Assembly (NCBI GenBank): GCA_033085395.1
Contig: JANQBS010000109.1
Coordinates: 1 to 64,000 of the forward strand
DNA: 64,000 nt
Direction of reading: 5' to 3'
Origin: Xanthoparmelia taractica
Lineage: Eukaryota > Ascomycota > Lecanoromycetes > Lecanorales > Parmeliaceae
Part shown: piece after piece, positions 11,843-24,395 of the stretch
Position numbering within the stretch: the first letter of the stretch is position 1
Layout of the letters: each line of letters opens with the position of its first letter
Program-made: the position numbers and the translations under genes
Notes under the pieces: model-generated
What the model saw: only the letters and a program-made list of their open reading frames with translations
Told to the model about the DNA's origin: nothing
Databases searched by the model: none

Positions 11843-13456
11843 TCACGAAAAGTCTCCCGCCGCGATCCTTCTCCAATCCCACCCCACCTGCAAATCCAGC
11901 TGCGACATACACGCAAAGTCGATCTTGCCACCACTAACGTTGAACAGCGTATTGCTAGGATGACTGACGGGCCCAGGCCGAGACTCTATATACGCGTTAA
12001 AGGCATCCGACACCACGATGTCCACCGAGTTCGTGCCATCATGTGACGCCACACCCATCAGTCTCCAGAACCAGCTATCCATAAAATCCGTCAACGGCGA
12101 TGTAGGCCGTTGCATCATCTCCATGCTCGCCAACGTCTCCACCAGACCCGGCGGCTCATCACAGATGGCCGCGTTTTCAAAAAGAAGCTCGCCAGTCGTC
12201 CAGCCCTGCTGAAAGACCGTGGAGATCAAATTGGTAGGATCATTGCTTACGTTGCCGGTCTGAACGAGCGTGAAGCTTGAATTGAGATCCTGACTGTACC
12301 ACCAGCGACCGCATTGGCTCCTCGCGTCGTAGCTCGTACAGCCAAAGTTGACCGGTGGTGTACAAGTAGGACAGTTCTTCAAGACCCATGCGGGTAAGGT
12401 ACCTGTTGAGGTCTGTGAGAGCGCCGCGACGTCAATACCCACAAGAGCGAGGATGGTCCAATTGTTCTGTGCGAGAATGCTCGATACCAGGAAAGTGTCG
12501 AGTGGTTGTAGGAGAATCGCTGGACCTTGCGGAATCGCCCATTGCTGTGCGGAGGCGAAGGCGCCGTTCGCGGTTGCATTGCGAAATGTGTCTAGATCGT
12601 TCGTGACAGATTGAAGACCGTACTGGACTCTTGAGCTCAAGTTGGGGGCAAATTGGACGAGCTTAGAGGATAGTGTGCTCGCTTTTACAACTCCTGTGAC
12701 GTTGGCAGGTGCCGACAAATTCGACAGTGGGACACTCGCGAGATCCACCAGCTCTAGCAGCAACCCACCAAAATCGTTAAGGGATAGCTCGGGTGGAATC
12801 CCAATAGCATTGAACGCGGGGAAGTACGTGCCATTGTATGCGATTGAGAACGGCAGCCCAAGGAGTAAGGCACGGTAAAGATCATCAGCTGCAAAGCTGG
12901 TGTGTTGCTCCATATCCAAGGTCCCCAAGATCGCAGGGACGTCGAATTCGCTGGCGATGACATACGAGGACATGTCTTTATTCCAATCATCAAAGAATTG
13001 GCCAAGGTGCGACAAAGCCCTCAAGACATAGAGGTACCTTGGACGATCCCCGACTGGCAGCATCTGCAGCGCATCCTGATCGAGAGAATCCGCAGTCGGG
13101 TACGCATTCAGTTGCCCCAGCTGTTGTGCAACCGTTTGTCCTTCGTCGCCATGATTGATAGTGAGTATAAAACATGCGCCCCACGACGTGTCGGCCCCTG
13201 TGATACCTGTGAGATTTGACCTTGCGCAACTGGAATCCGGTCCCGCAAATTGGGCGAGCCACGCGGGTAGTTCGAGGGCTTCCCAGCATGAGGGACTGGG
13301 AATAGCGGCGGGGTCGGTGCAACCTGCGGTTTGTCTTGAGGCAAATCGTTGTGTGTGAGAGATCGAGACGAAAAGCAGTATGGAAATGAAAATAGACAGT
13401 ATTGAGTACTGACGACGGCCTCGCAGCTTTTGAGAGGGGATTTCGAATTGTGTCAT
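11843..13456 (-). CDS. Secreted or membrane-anchored glycoprotein of unknown function, 537 aa
   Basis: This is a single uninterrupted frame from ATG to TGA. The N-terminus has a short basic stretch (about 10-16) followed by a hydrophobic segment (about 19-36), which reads as a signal peptide or signal anchor. The rest is soluble and rich in Asn-x-Ser/Thr sites (for example NLTG, NLSAP, NLSSR, NATAN, NVSND). It has about ten Cys, including paired NCPTCTP and CTSYDARSQC, suggesting disulfide-bonded extracellular folding. No catalytic motif or named domain is visible to me. The size and lack of low complexity argue for a real conserved protein. A TATAAAG lies about 80 bp upstream on its strand. 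It faces the phytase relic tail to tail. The gene may be one of several surface proteins in this window, but a function cannot be assigned from sequence alone. Confidence 0.75.
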   Translation of the reverse strand: MTQFEIPSQKLRGRRQYSILSIFISILLFVSISHTQRFASRQTAGCTDPAAIPSPSCWEALELPAWLAQFAGPDSSCARSNLTGITGADTSWGACFILTINHGDEGQTVAQQLGQLNAYPTADSLDQDALQMLPVGDRPRYLYVLRALSHLGQFFDDWNKDMSSYVIASEFDVPAILGTLDMEQHTSFAADDLYRALLLGLPFSIAYNGTYFPAFNAIGIPPELSLNDFGGLLLELVDLASVPLSNLSAPANVTGVVKASTLSSKLVQFAPNLSSRVQYGLQSVTNDLDTFRNATANGAFASAQQWAIPQGPAILLQPLDTFLVSSILAQNNWTILALVGIDVAALSQTSTGTLPAWVLKNCPTCTPPVNFGCTSYDARSQCGRWWYSQDLNSSFTLVQTGNVSNDPTNLISTVFQQGWTTGELLFENAAICDEPPGLVETLASMEMMQRPTSPLTDFMDSWFWRLMGVASHDGTNSVDIVVSDAFNAYIESRPGPVSHPSNTLFNVSGGKIDFACMSQLDLQVGWDWRRIAAGDFS

Positions 13457-13534
13457 AGTGAGCTTTCAACAAGTACAGTCTGATGTTATTTGGAGAAGAG
13501 TCTGACACAGCAGAGACGCAAACGAGATTGAAAG

Positions 13535-13541
13535 CTTTATA
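13535..13541 (-). promoter_or_regulatory. TATA-like box
   Basis: TATAAAG on the minus strand lies about 79 bp upstream of the ATG of the secreted glycoprotein gene ending at 13456. That is a suitable distance for a fungal TATA element. Evidence is position and sequence only. Confidence 0.4.
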
Positions 13542-16500
13542 AAAACCTTCAAAGTAAAAAACCGGATGCACAAGCTGGACTTTCTAATAGAAGCGCAATA
13601 AGCGGGTAACAAAATCATGAGACCTTGTACGTCGCTGCGGATGAGGCGGACCTAGAATCATTCTTATTGATCTATAGTTGCGTCCCTGAGAATTATTTTG
13701 CGAACGATTTCTCGGGACAACCTAGAGAAGAGGACTGGACGGTGGCAGAACATCGCTAGTTAGACCAGTGATCCTTTATAAGAACAGATCACGCCTACGA
13801 GTAAGCCTGAGCTGGAGGTACGAAGTACTCACGACTTCTCTGACACGGTATACCTTTTGAGTATCCATACGTCAACAAAGGACTCACGGATTGGACCGCG
13901 CCCGTTCTTTTAGTCGAAGTGAAGACCAATGGCAATACGTCAGTGCGGCTCTACGGTCGCTAACAGGTTTGAGCCTCAGCTGCCGAGCTTTATTGGTTCG
14001 CTACACCGACTGGCGAAGAGGATGGCCAATAAGATGATGAAGAGCAAAAGGGTCGGTCGGCTAGGCGGGTGTGGTCTGTTCTTTCCGTTTTTTCTGCATT
14101 TGGTCGCCACTGATGGGTTCTCTTCGGCAGTGAGCTAGATCTACATGACAGAGTGCACCTTTTTTCTAGCGCTGTCATGATTACGAAAGATGTTTTGGGT
14201 CCTCAATCCGTGCCAGTATCCAATGACTGTCGCGCCATCAACTTGTGATTCTCCGTCTGACCGAGGCCAGCTCAAGGGAAAGGCCACGCTGAAACAGTGA
14301 AAGATATTTCTATGCTCCAGAAGGGCATTGGTGGGAGGCCACGAGAAGGATGTCTCGGACACCGAAGCGGACACAGAAAACAAAGAGCAGAGGGGCACTA
14401 TGATGACGATGGTGAAGACCAGGACAGGACTTTCTTGCAGTCTCGCTCGCTTTATACCTTACAATCCCTAAAGAGTAGAACCTCGGTAGTCGTCTTAGTT
14501 ACCGAGACTGTAAAGGTCGGACAGAAAGTGAAAGGGGAACTATGCACCAAGATCAGGCGCTGGTTTAATTGAACCCGTGCAGAATCAAGTTTTAGTCGTG
14601 ATAGAGTCGATGAGATTCTTATTGATGTAGCTTTTACTCGCCGGCACTACATGAATCCTGCCTCCGGATCCTAGTCTGAGAACCGTAGCTCTGGCCGACA
14701 GTTGAGGGAAGATTGTAAAGTGTCTTGCTTGGACATGACACCATCTCCCTTGGAATACAAGACTATTCGGCGATCGACCCTTATGATCGGCTATAGCCAT
14801 TTCGGACTACTTCAGAAGAAGGATTGCGAGATGAAAAGTTTGTTCCGGGTGTCTCCGTCGGTGAGTTGCGATTGGTCGCCGGATGGGAGTCTATGATGTT
14901 GGGTCGGGAAGGGATCATATGCCAGGATAGAGCGATGCCACAGGCTACTCGTCAATTCGTGTGAGATAGTCTTGCTGCTCGCTCTACTCTGCTCTTTGTC
15001 CCCCAGTGATTGAAGTAATAGCGCATATCCCGATGCCAGAGAGAGTTCCGCGGATCCCCACTATGGCCAGATGCATTATCTTGGTATTAGGGTATACCAT
15101 CGGTGCAATAAGCTGGAGTGTAGATTTAAAGCGACGCAGTAAGCCCGAGAGAGCTCCGATTGTCAACATGCACATCGAAGCATTGAACTCGTCCAAAAAA
15201 TATCACCCTTGTGGCTTTCAATTTCCTAACATCCGGCATGCAGAATCCAACGCCTCGATCCTCATAGCAGCAAGGCGATCGGCTTCTTTTCGGTATGCCA
15301 ATTGTCTGATGGCATACCGCCAGGCAGAAGTGCCGGTGTAGGTAGCATAAAGCCTTGATTCTGAAGCATTCCAAAAGCAGGGGGTTGTGCGAGTTGGCAT
15401 GTTTCAGGATTCACGCTTGTCAGTTGGCGTGTGTTGGACTCGGACCCCTTTTTCTATTGACCTTTGATCTTTAGGTACCGGGCCGCATCCATATTAACAA
15501 CAGGGACTGTAAATTCATCGTCTCGAACTTTGAAGTCTCCTTCGACGTTTGTTGATGAGTCGCGCCATAATCCGCCGCTGAATGCGACAAGTAGTCCACT
15601 GAAAGCTGCCCCCAAGAAATTGCGGGCACCTCCATCACTCATGGCTGAGCTGCGAACCATTGCAATAGAACCATCCGGGAGGCTAAGATGCTCGTCCTGT
15701 CCCGCTCTCAGGGAGCGAAATAACTATGCAAACCATTGATCCATGCAAGCTGCTCGCGCGAGTGCTCTAGGCGTTGGGGCTCCAATGGCGGAGTCGAGAA
15801 CGTCACCTGCGCACAAGGAGTAGCGGGACAGTCAAGTATCACTCGGCGTGAGAATGTTCACAGCGACTGGCCTTAAAGATCCGGTTGTGTGCGAGGCCAA
15901 TGTGGCTCGAGCATTCGAGCATAGGTTGAAGGCCAAGACGCCAACAAGTTCTCACACATTAGCAGTCTATAACAACTGGGGGACTATACTGGTTTTTACC
16001 GACCTTGAGGCGTATGAAACGTTTTTCTGGCATAGTTGGCGCTCAAACGGTTGCGGTTGTTGGGGTGGGCCTATGGGAGGTGCGAACCATGAGGTTCGCG
16101 ACTGGCAATGTTTTTGTGGTATGACAAGACCACAGATGCAGTGAACACATAAGAAGGTGCAATTCAATAAATTTATGGGCCAGCTTGCTCGATAGGGTCA
16201 TCATCCAATCTATGTGAAGACGCATCAGCATCGTGGCGCTTTGGGTCGTTGATAGGGTTGATAGGGGTACTTTAGGGGAGGATGGGGCCTAACGAAACGC
16301 GGCCGCCGCTGATATTATCCCACCAACAAAAACCCTCCTTTTTCCTCAGCAGAGCAATCCTTCATCCAACCCTGTTGGTTGCACACTTTGCTCAAGAACC
16401 TTGACCAAATATATGTAAGCACTCATTATTATTGGTCTTAACTCTTTCTCACCCTTTCAAGATCAGATGGCATGTCTCATGTCTTCAGCTTACTCTGAAA

Positions 16501-17386
16501 CCAATACTCAGCCGCATCTTACCCACGCCCCCAAAGAAGTTGTTAAAGATTCCCGCGCAAAAATCTACAAGCGAGCGAATGGTCATTCCTCATCATCTTC
16601 GCGCAACCCCCACGAAAAAAAGCTCGCATTTTCGACATTGATTCAGCATGTACTTCTACAGCTCTGTAGCTTTCTATAACCTTCATAGACTTGTCTTAGG
16701 GGTAAGGTATAGAGACCGGAGCCTCCCTGTCGGAATCTCCCTATACTCTTCATTGCCATTATGCTTCCCTGTTCAGAGCAACGTCGGCAGCAAAAAGCCT
16801 AACGGCTAAACCCGTGCCACTGCAACAACAACCCTGGCATTATATCCAACAGCTGCGCAGCTATTCACAGACCTCAGCTGGGTTCCATCTATCTAGTTAG
16901 CTGGACATACAAGTGGAGCACTCAGCCAGTGTCAGGGATCTTTCGATGACGAACTGTCTTCCACCTAATTGCGGCGAAGATGATACTTGAGGCGTTGCTG
17001 CCTCTTGGCATCATTTCCCAACACTCTCTGTCCCCATTCTCCATCATGGGACAGGCAAATGGACAGTTTAAAACTATGTTGGTCTAGTACTAGATGTTGT
17101 AAATCGTCGTCCTCTGTCGGTTTCACCACAAGTTTGGTATGTTGGCTACAAGGAAATCTTAAACAGCGTCCTTTGGCGTATGGAGACACTCTCGTTACCA
17201 GACCTTCGGCCAAAAGGGCTTTCAACAACACTCGCCGCAGACTCCCTGAGTCTACACAGCCCTCTCGTAATCTGAATGATTTTCTTCTCACTGAATATAT
17301 AGTTCTCGGGGCCCTTTCTCATACTCGTTGTTGATTAACAATAGTCCTTTTTTCTTTCGTTTTTGCATTGTATCTTACTCCGCACA
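13542..17386. other. Gene-free stretch
   Basis: No supported gene in about 3.8 kb. Frames of 60-115 codons on both strands (for example 14984-15400, 15454-15660 minus, and 15848-16144 plus) read partly like protein. They could not be joined by splice sites and match nothing I recognise. They may be decayed fragments. The end would hold the promoter of the large secreted protein gene; AATATATAG near 17297 could be its TATA element. Confidence 0.45.
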
Positions 17387-20300
17387 ATGATGTTCATGGC
17401 GGGGCGCCTCTCGTTCTTCCTCTGCGCCATATATGTCTATGCTCAGAATGTATCGGGCCAAGTCACCACGAGTGCGTCGGCAGTTGTGTCCACGGGCAGT
17501 GCTCAACTTGTCCCTGCACATGTATATCCCCCACTTACAGTCACTGGGCAATTTCCTTGGTAAGCCGCCTATCCTCCATGATCTTTGGTAGATATTGCTA
17601 AGGAGTTGCAGCTTGACAACCAATTCCTACATGATCTTCACGGACTCTAAAAGCTCGTCTGCTACATATCCCATTTGGACATGCACAGCCAACTGTGGCA
17701 CCCTATCGAGTGGCGTTGGCATCATGGTACGCGCTTTGATGATCCCTTTACTGCGCAAGCCATTAAAAGTTTACTCGCATCAAGGTATTCCCCGCTACCA
17801 CTACGACCGGGACATACGAAGTACAGAACCCGCCATCCGGCTATCCCGCATTAGGAGTGTCGGATTCATCAGTCACTACCGATAGAGCTTTCTCGACGGT
17901 TACATCCATTGACATCGAGTAAGTTCTTAATGACACTCGGATGCCAACCCCCCATAATACCCTCAGCTAACAGTAATTCTTTACAGTGGAACGCTCCCTA
18001 CCACAACAAGCACATTCACCTTCCCCGCCTTTCCTGGCCTTGCTCTTACGGTAGTTACGACTACACCCATACCAGCCGTGACAGCCACACCAGTATCTGT
18101 TCCTACCGGTTGTCAAGGTGGTGGTAGTGGCTCATCAGCAGTGTCGGGTCCGGGGGCATCGAGCGCCTCTGCTGGCTCGACTGTATCCGGTCCAAGTGTA
18201 CCGGGAGGTCCGGGATTGGCACCTACCTCAGCTTCGGGTGGTGTGTCGTCCGCTTATAGTCAAACAGGTGGTCCACCTGGAGGGTCGACATCTAGTTCGG
18301 TATCTAGCGGAGTATCCTCTGCGTACGCCCAACCAAGAGGATCATCTGGAAGCTTCAATCCTATAACGGGTTCTAGTGGTGTATCTTCGGCATCGTTTCA
18401 ATCTGGCGGACCTCCTGGAGGCTCAGCTACAATGACGAAGTCTAATGGCGCATCGTCAGTGAACTCCCAGCCTGGAGGCTCGAACACTGCCTCAGCGTCT
18501 CATAGCCTGTCAGATGTTTCTTCAGCCTCCTTCCCTGCCGAAAGCTCTGGTACCGCTTTAGCATCGACGGTACAATCAGCGAACTCGGCATCGTCCGGTC
18601 AGTCTGGAGGATCAAGTCCCTCCTCTGCGTCAGCTGGCATCACCGCAAGTTCCGCATCGTCCTACACGGCCGGAGGTTCAAACCTTAATTCCGCCCTGAG
18701 CGGAGCAGCTGCAAGTTCTGCGTCGTCTGGCCAGCCTGGAGGGTCAGTATTACCTTTTACATCAAGCGGACAGCCCGTGATCTCGACATCCGGAGGCTCC
18801 AAGCCTCCATCCGCCTCATCAGCCTCAAATGCACAGGCACCAGGCTCATCCAACAGCGGGCAGTCTCCTGCTTCTAACTCCGCTTCTGTCTCTGCATCAG
18901 TATCTGCCAGTCAGGTACTACCCCCGGGTGCCTCAGTCGTCACTTCTATCGTGCCAGGCGCTGGCGGATTCGCCAGTGCTTCGACCATCGTAGAAACTTT
19001 CTTGCCGACAGTCATCAGCTCTTTGACAACCCTCACCACCCCTCTCACCACTTCTAGCGTCGTCACTTATGGTACCAGCAGCACATCTACCATCCCCATC
19101 ACTATCTTTCCAGGCGGCACAGCATGGCAAATCCCAACCGTTAGTCCCGGCACACCAATCCTGTCGCCTCCCACAGCTGCTCCAACAATAGGTACCGCAA
19201 GTGGCGAGACAGCATCAAGCGGGTCAAGCGCAATCAGTGTGAACAGCGCTTCGTCCGGTTTTTCCGGTTTCACGACAGTGGCAAGTTCAAAGCCAGCAAG
19301 CTCAAATTCGGCAAGTCCGGGAAGCAGCGCAGGCTACCTGGGCCCCGTGCCTATTTCTGCTGAACCTGCCACAATTACAGCAGCTTTGGCTTCGCAGTCA
19401 TCAGCTAACGTCATCGGACTTACTACCTTCTCGGGTACTACGAGTCCAGCTTACGATGAATACAGCTCTAGCGTTTCAAGCAATGGGCACACACAAGCGA
19501 CAGGTGGAGCCGTTCCGTTCCCGCTCTTCTGGTCTCATACATGTTGGGTGAGCGCCCCGATCAATGTTATCAACCCTGTTTAGGCGTCGCTAATGTGTCT
19601 TGCAGTTCTGTCCTCCTGGTCTCTGCCTCTTCTGTGGTATATCTCTTCATCTTCCTCCGGGCGTCTACCCCCCTGGGTCTATCAAACCTCCCCCTGGGTG
19701 GACAGGGCCCCTTCCCACTATAACGATCGGCGAAGACGGAACACCTTACTATCCTGAGGAGGATCCTGAAGACCCTGAAAAGACCAACCAACCAAGCACT
19801 CGACCATCAAGTGCACAAGGCACCTCGACCGGTCCTTCCCAAACTTCTATGGCTAGCTCACAAACCTCTTTGGCTTCTACAGGCACCCAGACTACAGCCT
19901 CCTCGCAAACGAGTGGAGGCTTTCATTGCGCGCAGACTGGTTGCGCCGTGTGCGTCGACAATGATCCACCATCTGCTTATCAATCCCCGGCTTCAAAAGT
20001 AAAGCGCTCACGACTGGTAGAATGGGAGGAGGTACCTTATGACGGCAATCTCTCTCCGCCAGCCAAGAACCAAGCTATTGTACCTCACGCTCGATCTTAT
20101 GCCAAAGAATTGGCCAAGCGGAAGTTGCCAGAGCCGAGCGATTTCCCTTGGTTTGGTGACCAGGATTCTTACCTGTGGACCCAGTATGGAGATATGACAG
20201 TTGTCGCTGGCTGGGTACCCCTCAGACGAGACCCCAACTTCCCATCATCTGCTCTTGCATTCGGCCTCGCCACGAACCGCTTTGACGTTGCAGTCCAAGG

Positions 20301-22190
20301 TCTTTACGGCTGTACGTCGTTAATAATAATTTCCACTGCGGGGGTATGGATGTCTCATCTTTGGGAAGACCCCTCGTTTGCGGTTAACGGTGTCGTCAAT
20401 CAGGCCAACTTTCAAGCCCACGTTCTTGACAGACTGGGCCCCGGAGACGGCACCGCTGGCTTTCCAGGTCTTAATCAGTATCTCAATAGTGAATTTGCTC
20501 CGGACACGAAGCCAGTGGCCATCATCATGACACCTCGTGTTAGAGCCAACCCCCAGCCGGGTGTCCTCATGTTCCAAAATCAAGTTACCCAGCTGTCTGA
20601 AAAGGTCCAAACAATCTTCGGAGGCACCAGAACCTCAAGTGGCCAGTTCACTGGCGGCACGTTGAATGGTGTCCCACTCATTGTCGACTACACCCCCAAG
20701 TCTGATCAGTTTTCCCAACAATGGACATCGTCTGGTAAAGCACTGTTCCAGTACGATCCTGTCGAGGTTCGATGCAACGGCGTTCAGTATGCAATGGTAA
20801 GGCTGTGGATCGAAGATAGAGTGTTGTATACCTACAAGCACTACTGGCCAGCAAAGGGTAATCAAATCGTTGCTCCCCCTGCCAACCCACGACGAGCTAT
20901 AAAGCAGAAACGCCAAGATCAAAGTGCAGACGAGACTCCTCCCCCTTCCTGCTTGGCCTCAATGTCGGCCACTGATTCGATATCCATGGGAACAATGAGC
21001 AACTCTGGTCCCATACCTGCATCGTCTGTTGTTTCTGGTTCAAGCGCCAGATCTGCTAGTGGCTTGTCCTCCTCGCCTGCGACTGTCTCAGCTTCTACCA
21101 CTACGGCCAGTGTCAACGCTGCGACGTCTCTAGCCGCAGTCTCTCTCGCTTCCGTCTCTAAAGCCTCAGTCGCCGCAGCGAATGCCGCACAGATAACGAT
21201 GGATCCACTTTGCGTGCCCTAGTAAGTCTACCATCATGTAATCGGGACCACATCCCATTTGCTGACGTTGATCTCAGCCAACTAAACGGTGGCGGCAACG
21301 GAGGCGTCGAAAACTGTCTTCCCGCTAATCTCTGTGAATGCTCCACCGGGACTATGGTGGGAACTTACACCACAATGACGGGGTCTAATATATGCGGCTA
21401 CACCACCATGCCATCCTCTAAATGGAACCCTAGCGACCAGATCTGTACCATGGGCCTCTCCGCCTCTAGTCTTCGCCCTGTCAAACCCACTACAACAGGC
21501 AAGTACGTCTTCAGCGAAACAGACCTTCCGACCAGCGGGCCAGGCACAGTAGTTTACGGCTGCACATCAACCCTTACAAAGCAAGCTGGTCCTGTGATGG
21601 GGACTTACTGCGCCGGCTCCAAAACCCCCCTCACAACCCTCTTGCCGCCCATCAAAACCCCCACCGGTGCACCCGCAGCGCCTTCGTGCAACTCTCCCGC
21701 TGATCCTCAAGCCGCATCCAACCAAGACAAGTCCACTGGCTACGTACCGGACCCAGTCTTTTTCGAAGCCGCCATCGGCGTCTTCTGCGGTCCGGAATGT
21801 AAAGGGGAATCCGGCTGTCTGGCAGCTACTGGCCAGACACTCGCTTCAAACATGGACTCTTTCAAAGCGACCTTCTTCTGCAGCGACGCGCAGTCTGCGC
21901 CGGGAGGTAACAAGACTCTCGACTGCGAGCCAAGGGACTGGGAGAACAATCCTCCCCCTTACTGGCTGGCGTCAGGGATTCATCTCAACCTGGGGATCAA
22001 GTTGATCGATGATAGCTGTCAGTGGACGGTCGATAGCGATACTTGCAACAAGTGGTTAAGCAACACGCTGACGGGATGTCCAGCTGCGGGTTTGGATTGG
22101 AATGAGTGTGTGGCGTGGACGGTAGGGGCAGGGGCGGCGGCAATGAGCTTGAGTGATTGGCAGAAGGATCATCCTGACAACACTTGGTAG
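17387..22190 (+). CDS. Giant secreted mucin-like modular protein, 1508 aa
   Basis: The model is join(17387..17559,17612..17726,17770..17918,17987..19547,19606..21221,21278..22190). All five introns (43-68 nt) are GT-AG with consistent phase. A signal peptide (about 1-20, ending VYAQ) precedes a short Cys-containing N-terminal module (20-150). A Ser/Gly/Ala/Pro-rich low-complexity region follows (about 180-560), with degenerate repeats around GVSSA and GGPPGGS. Then come a Thr/Ser stretch, a Pro-rich FCPPGLCLFC module (about 667-720) and a second Ser/Thr linker. A globular segment (about 765-980) contains GFHCAQTGCAVC and WTQYGDMTVVAGWVPLR. A third Ser-rich linker (about 1010-1190) leads to a Cys-rich C-terminal module (1200-1508) with CLPANLCECSTG and FCGPECKGESGC. 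No membrane anchor is visible, so it is probably secreted into wall or medium and heavily O-glycosylated. I know of no assigned function. Alternating mucin and Cys modules suggest a wall or adhesion role (inference). Confidence 0.8.
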
Positions 22191-24036
22191 CAGTATTGTA
22201 CAAAGGTAGCTGTATGCAAGATTGTTGACCTTAGCGAGCATCGGATATTTAGGCTGGAGTGTATATCTTTCTCGCTTTCAATTCTGTATAAGCGTGTCAC
22301 TAGCAAAACAATGACAGAGCTGATGTTTCAATACAGCGACAGACCTTGTTTTCTTCCTTCAGAAACCCCTTCCCTCCTCTTCTACTTTCATTCTCTATAG
22401 TGAGAGCATAGGCTTAATGTCTATGACATCCTATGTTAACTTGGTAATCTAGGCATTCCCCGTCCTCAGTAGCTTGGCAATAAACAAAAGTCAGCTCTTA
22501 GTTTTGCAATCCAGAAGTACATCATCCTAGCTGTCCATGCCGGTTTTAAAAAGATGACCTAAATCAAAACATTAGCCAGCATGACAGGTGACCGTTCGAT
22601 GCAGAGTTGCCTCCTTCATCTGCGGGAGCGATTGGGAATGGGCCACCTTAGGCCATTAGCTCGAAACATTGACTGGATGCTTAGCGCGCTCAGTCGAACG
22701 TACCCACTTACCCTCGCTCCCGTCCATGATACTCACAAGTTTTGTATGCATAAAATCTTATTAGCAGTCCCACAGACAATGTTGTTATGACTTCTCCACT
22801 TTGATAGTTCTAGTACAGCCAAAGGTTAAGATGCACTCTTCAGTCGCATAGCTGTTTGGGCCAATATTTTCATTGCGAAAACATCCTGCATCTGGTTGAT
22901 GGATCTGTTTCTTATACCCCGCTTGCATTGACCAATCGGCACGGGGTCAGAGAAACCAGCCCTATTCAAACGCCCGTTTGATTGGTGGTGTGTAACGGCC
23001 GTAAAGGTTAGAAGCGGCTACGATGCGGCAATTCTCTTCATCATGTTTTGCGTAATCATGGGTTCTCGTCATGCTCCCTGTCATAGACGGTGCTTCATCA
23101 TACATGAAGGATATTCAGGACCGATGGAGACTTGTTGGAGATGTGCCATGGTTTCCGCAAAGCCATCCGTTGGGCGCTGCTGCAGCATGCTTAGGATTAT
23201 TTTTGAATACAAACCTTTGTCTTCACATTGCTAGTAATAGCTTGAGCCAAGGGTCTGTCCACTGTTTCCGCTGAAAAGCGGAGAGCAGAACGCTTTGAAC
23301 AATGTCATACTGGGGCATAAAGTTCAAAGTATCTATGGGGCGGCTCACGGTGGAATCGAATCGTTTAATGCACCCTCTCTCTGCGTTCACTGTAAACGCC
23401 AGCTATCTAGAGCGGTGGCCATCGTCTAGATCCCGAAATACATGAGGCAATATCACAAGGACCAATATCCCCCCTCGCTCGCCACGATCCTATCTCTGAT
23501 CTAAAAAACATAGCATCCCAGTCTGTTGATACTTTGTTATTAACCTCGTGACTGTCTAATACCATTTATGTGGTAGCAATCAGCCTTCCCTGTTCTGCTA
23601 GTCCTATCAGCTTCCCAGTGTCAAGCCAGGCCTATGGGTCAGTTACAGCGCGAGTCAATTGAACTGCTTCATACCCCCTCATCTGTACAAGCTTCGAAAA
23701 GCGGAGGTAATATGGAGAATATTAACACACATCCTAAATGGCGCAGGTCAGCTTCACGGCATTGAAAGAATGTGTGGTTAGCGGTACGTCTCGTTGACAC
23801 TTCAGACTGGGTGGTACTTATAAAATCTCTTCCCTTCTTTCCACATGTTCAGTCTTCTCCTACAGGCAATGAGCTTCATCCTGGTCAGATGCCATTTTTT
23901 CAACTCTCGAAACAACATATTGCTCCCAAGCGCTCACTAGGTTCTCTTTCCAAAAGAACTTCTATGGGTAATTCAGAATGCAGTATTCTCCAAAAACGGC
24001 GATTGCTAACACACAAAATGTGAAGATCGTATAGCC
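22191..24036. other. Gene-free stretch with one repeat-related motif
   Basis: No supported gene. Short frames near 22581-22790 and 23043-23274 have no recognisable content. The motif GTTCACTGTAAACGCCA at 23385-23401 resembles the palindromes at 2709-2810. Confidence 0.5.
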
Positions 24037-24395
24037 ATGTCTCACGACAATCTCGGCAGCAGCGGTGCCCACGAGACAGTTACGCCTGACTATGATCATT
24101 ATGAGGACTATGCCACTCAGGAAACCGGTAAGTCGTCAACTGTTTGGTTTCGAAGTAGATACATACTGACTTCAGATACTCAGATCACAGCATCCAAGAC
24201 GTGTCAGACAATCACACCTTCGGTACTGACAACACGCTCACTACTGGTCTCCCGATGACAACTCCATATTTTTATTCATACTGGTGCTGTCATAGATGCG
24301 GTGCTGGAAACATTGAAACGAACACGAGATGCCGCAATCCCGACTGCCGCCATAGAAGATGCAGCCGAGGATGTTACTGGATAAACACTGGATGA
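24037..24395 (+). CDS. Small Cys-rich zinc-ribbon-like protein, 100 aa
   Basis: The model is join(24037..24127,24184..24395) with a 56 nt intron (GTAAGT...CAG). The nearer acceptor at 24175 breaks the frame, whereas the one at 24183 keeps it. The N-terminal half is acidic and Tyr/Asp-rich. The C-terminal half has seven Cys, ordered CC-HRC-C-C-RHRRC-SRGC within about 25 residues and preceded by an aromatic run, compatible with a small zinc-binding ribbon. There is no signal peptide. Short proteins with this layout are often annotated as hypothetical in Dothideomycetes; I know no function. It stands alone between two gene-poor spacers. Confidence 0.6.

Noticed and set aside
12990..13571. 193-codon minus-strand frame overlapping the secreted glycoprotein
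   Set aside because: It is a shadow frame of the real gene, with an Arg/His/Thr-heavy composition typical of out-of-frame reading.
15454..15660. Protein-like minus-strand frame (WRDSSTN, VRDDEFTVPVV)
   Set aside because: I considered a serpin-like fragment but could not find any reactive-loop or neighbouring segments, so the similarity is too weak.
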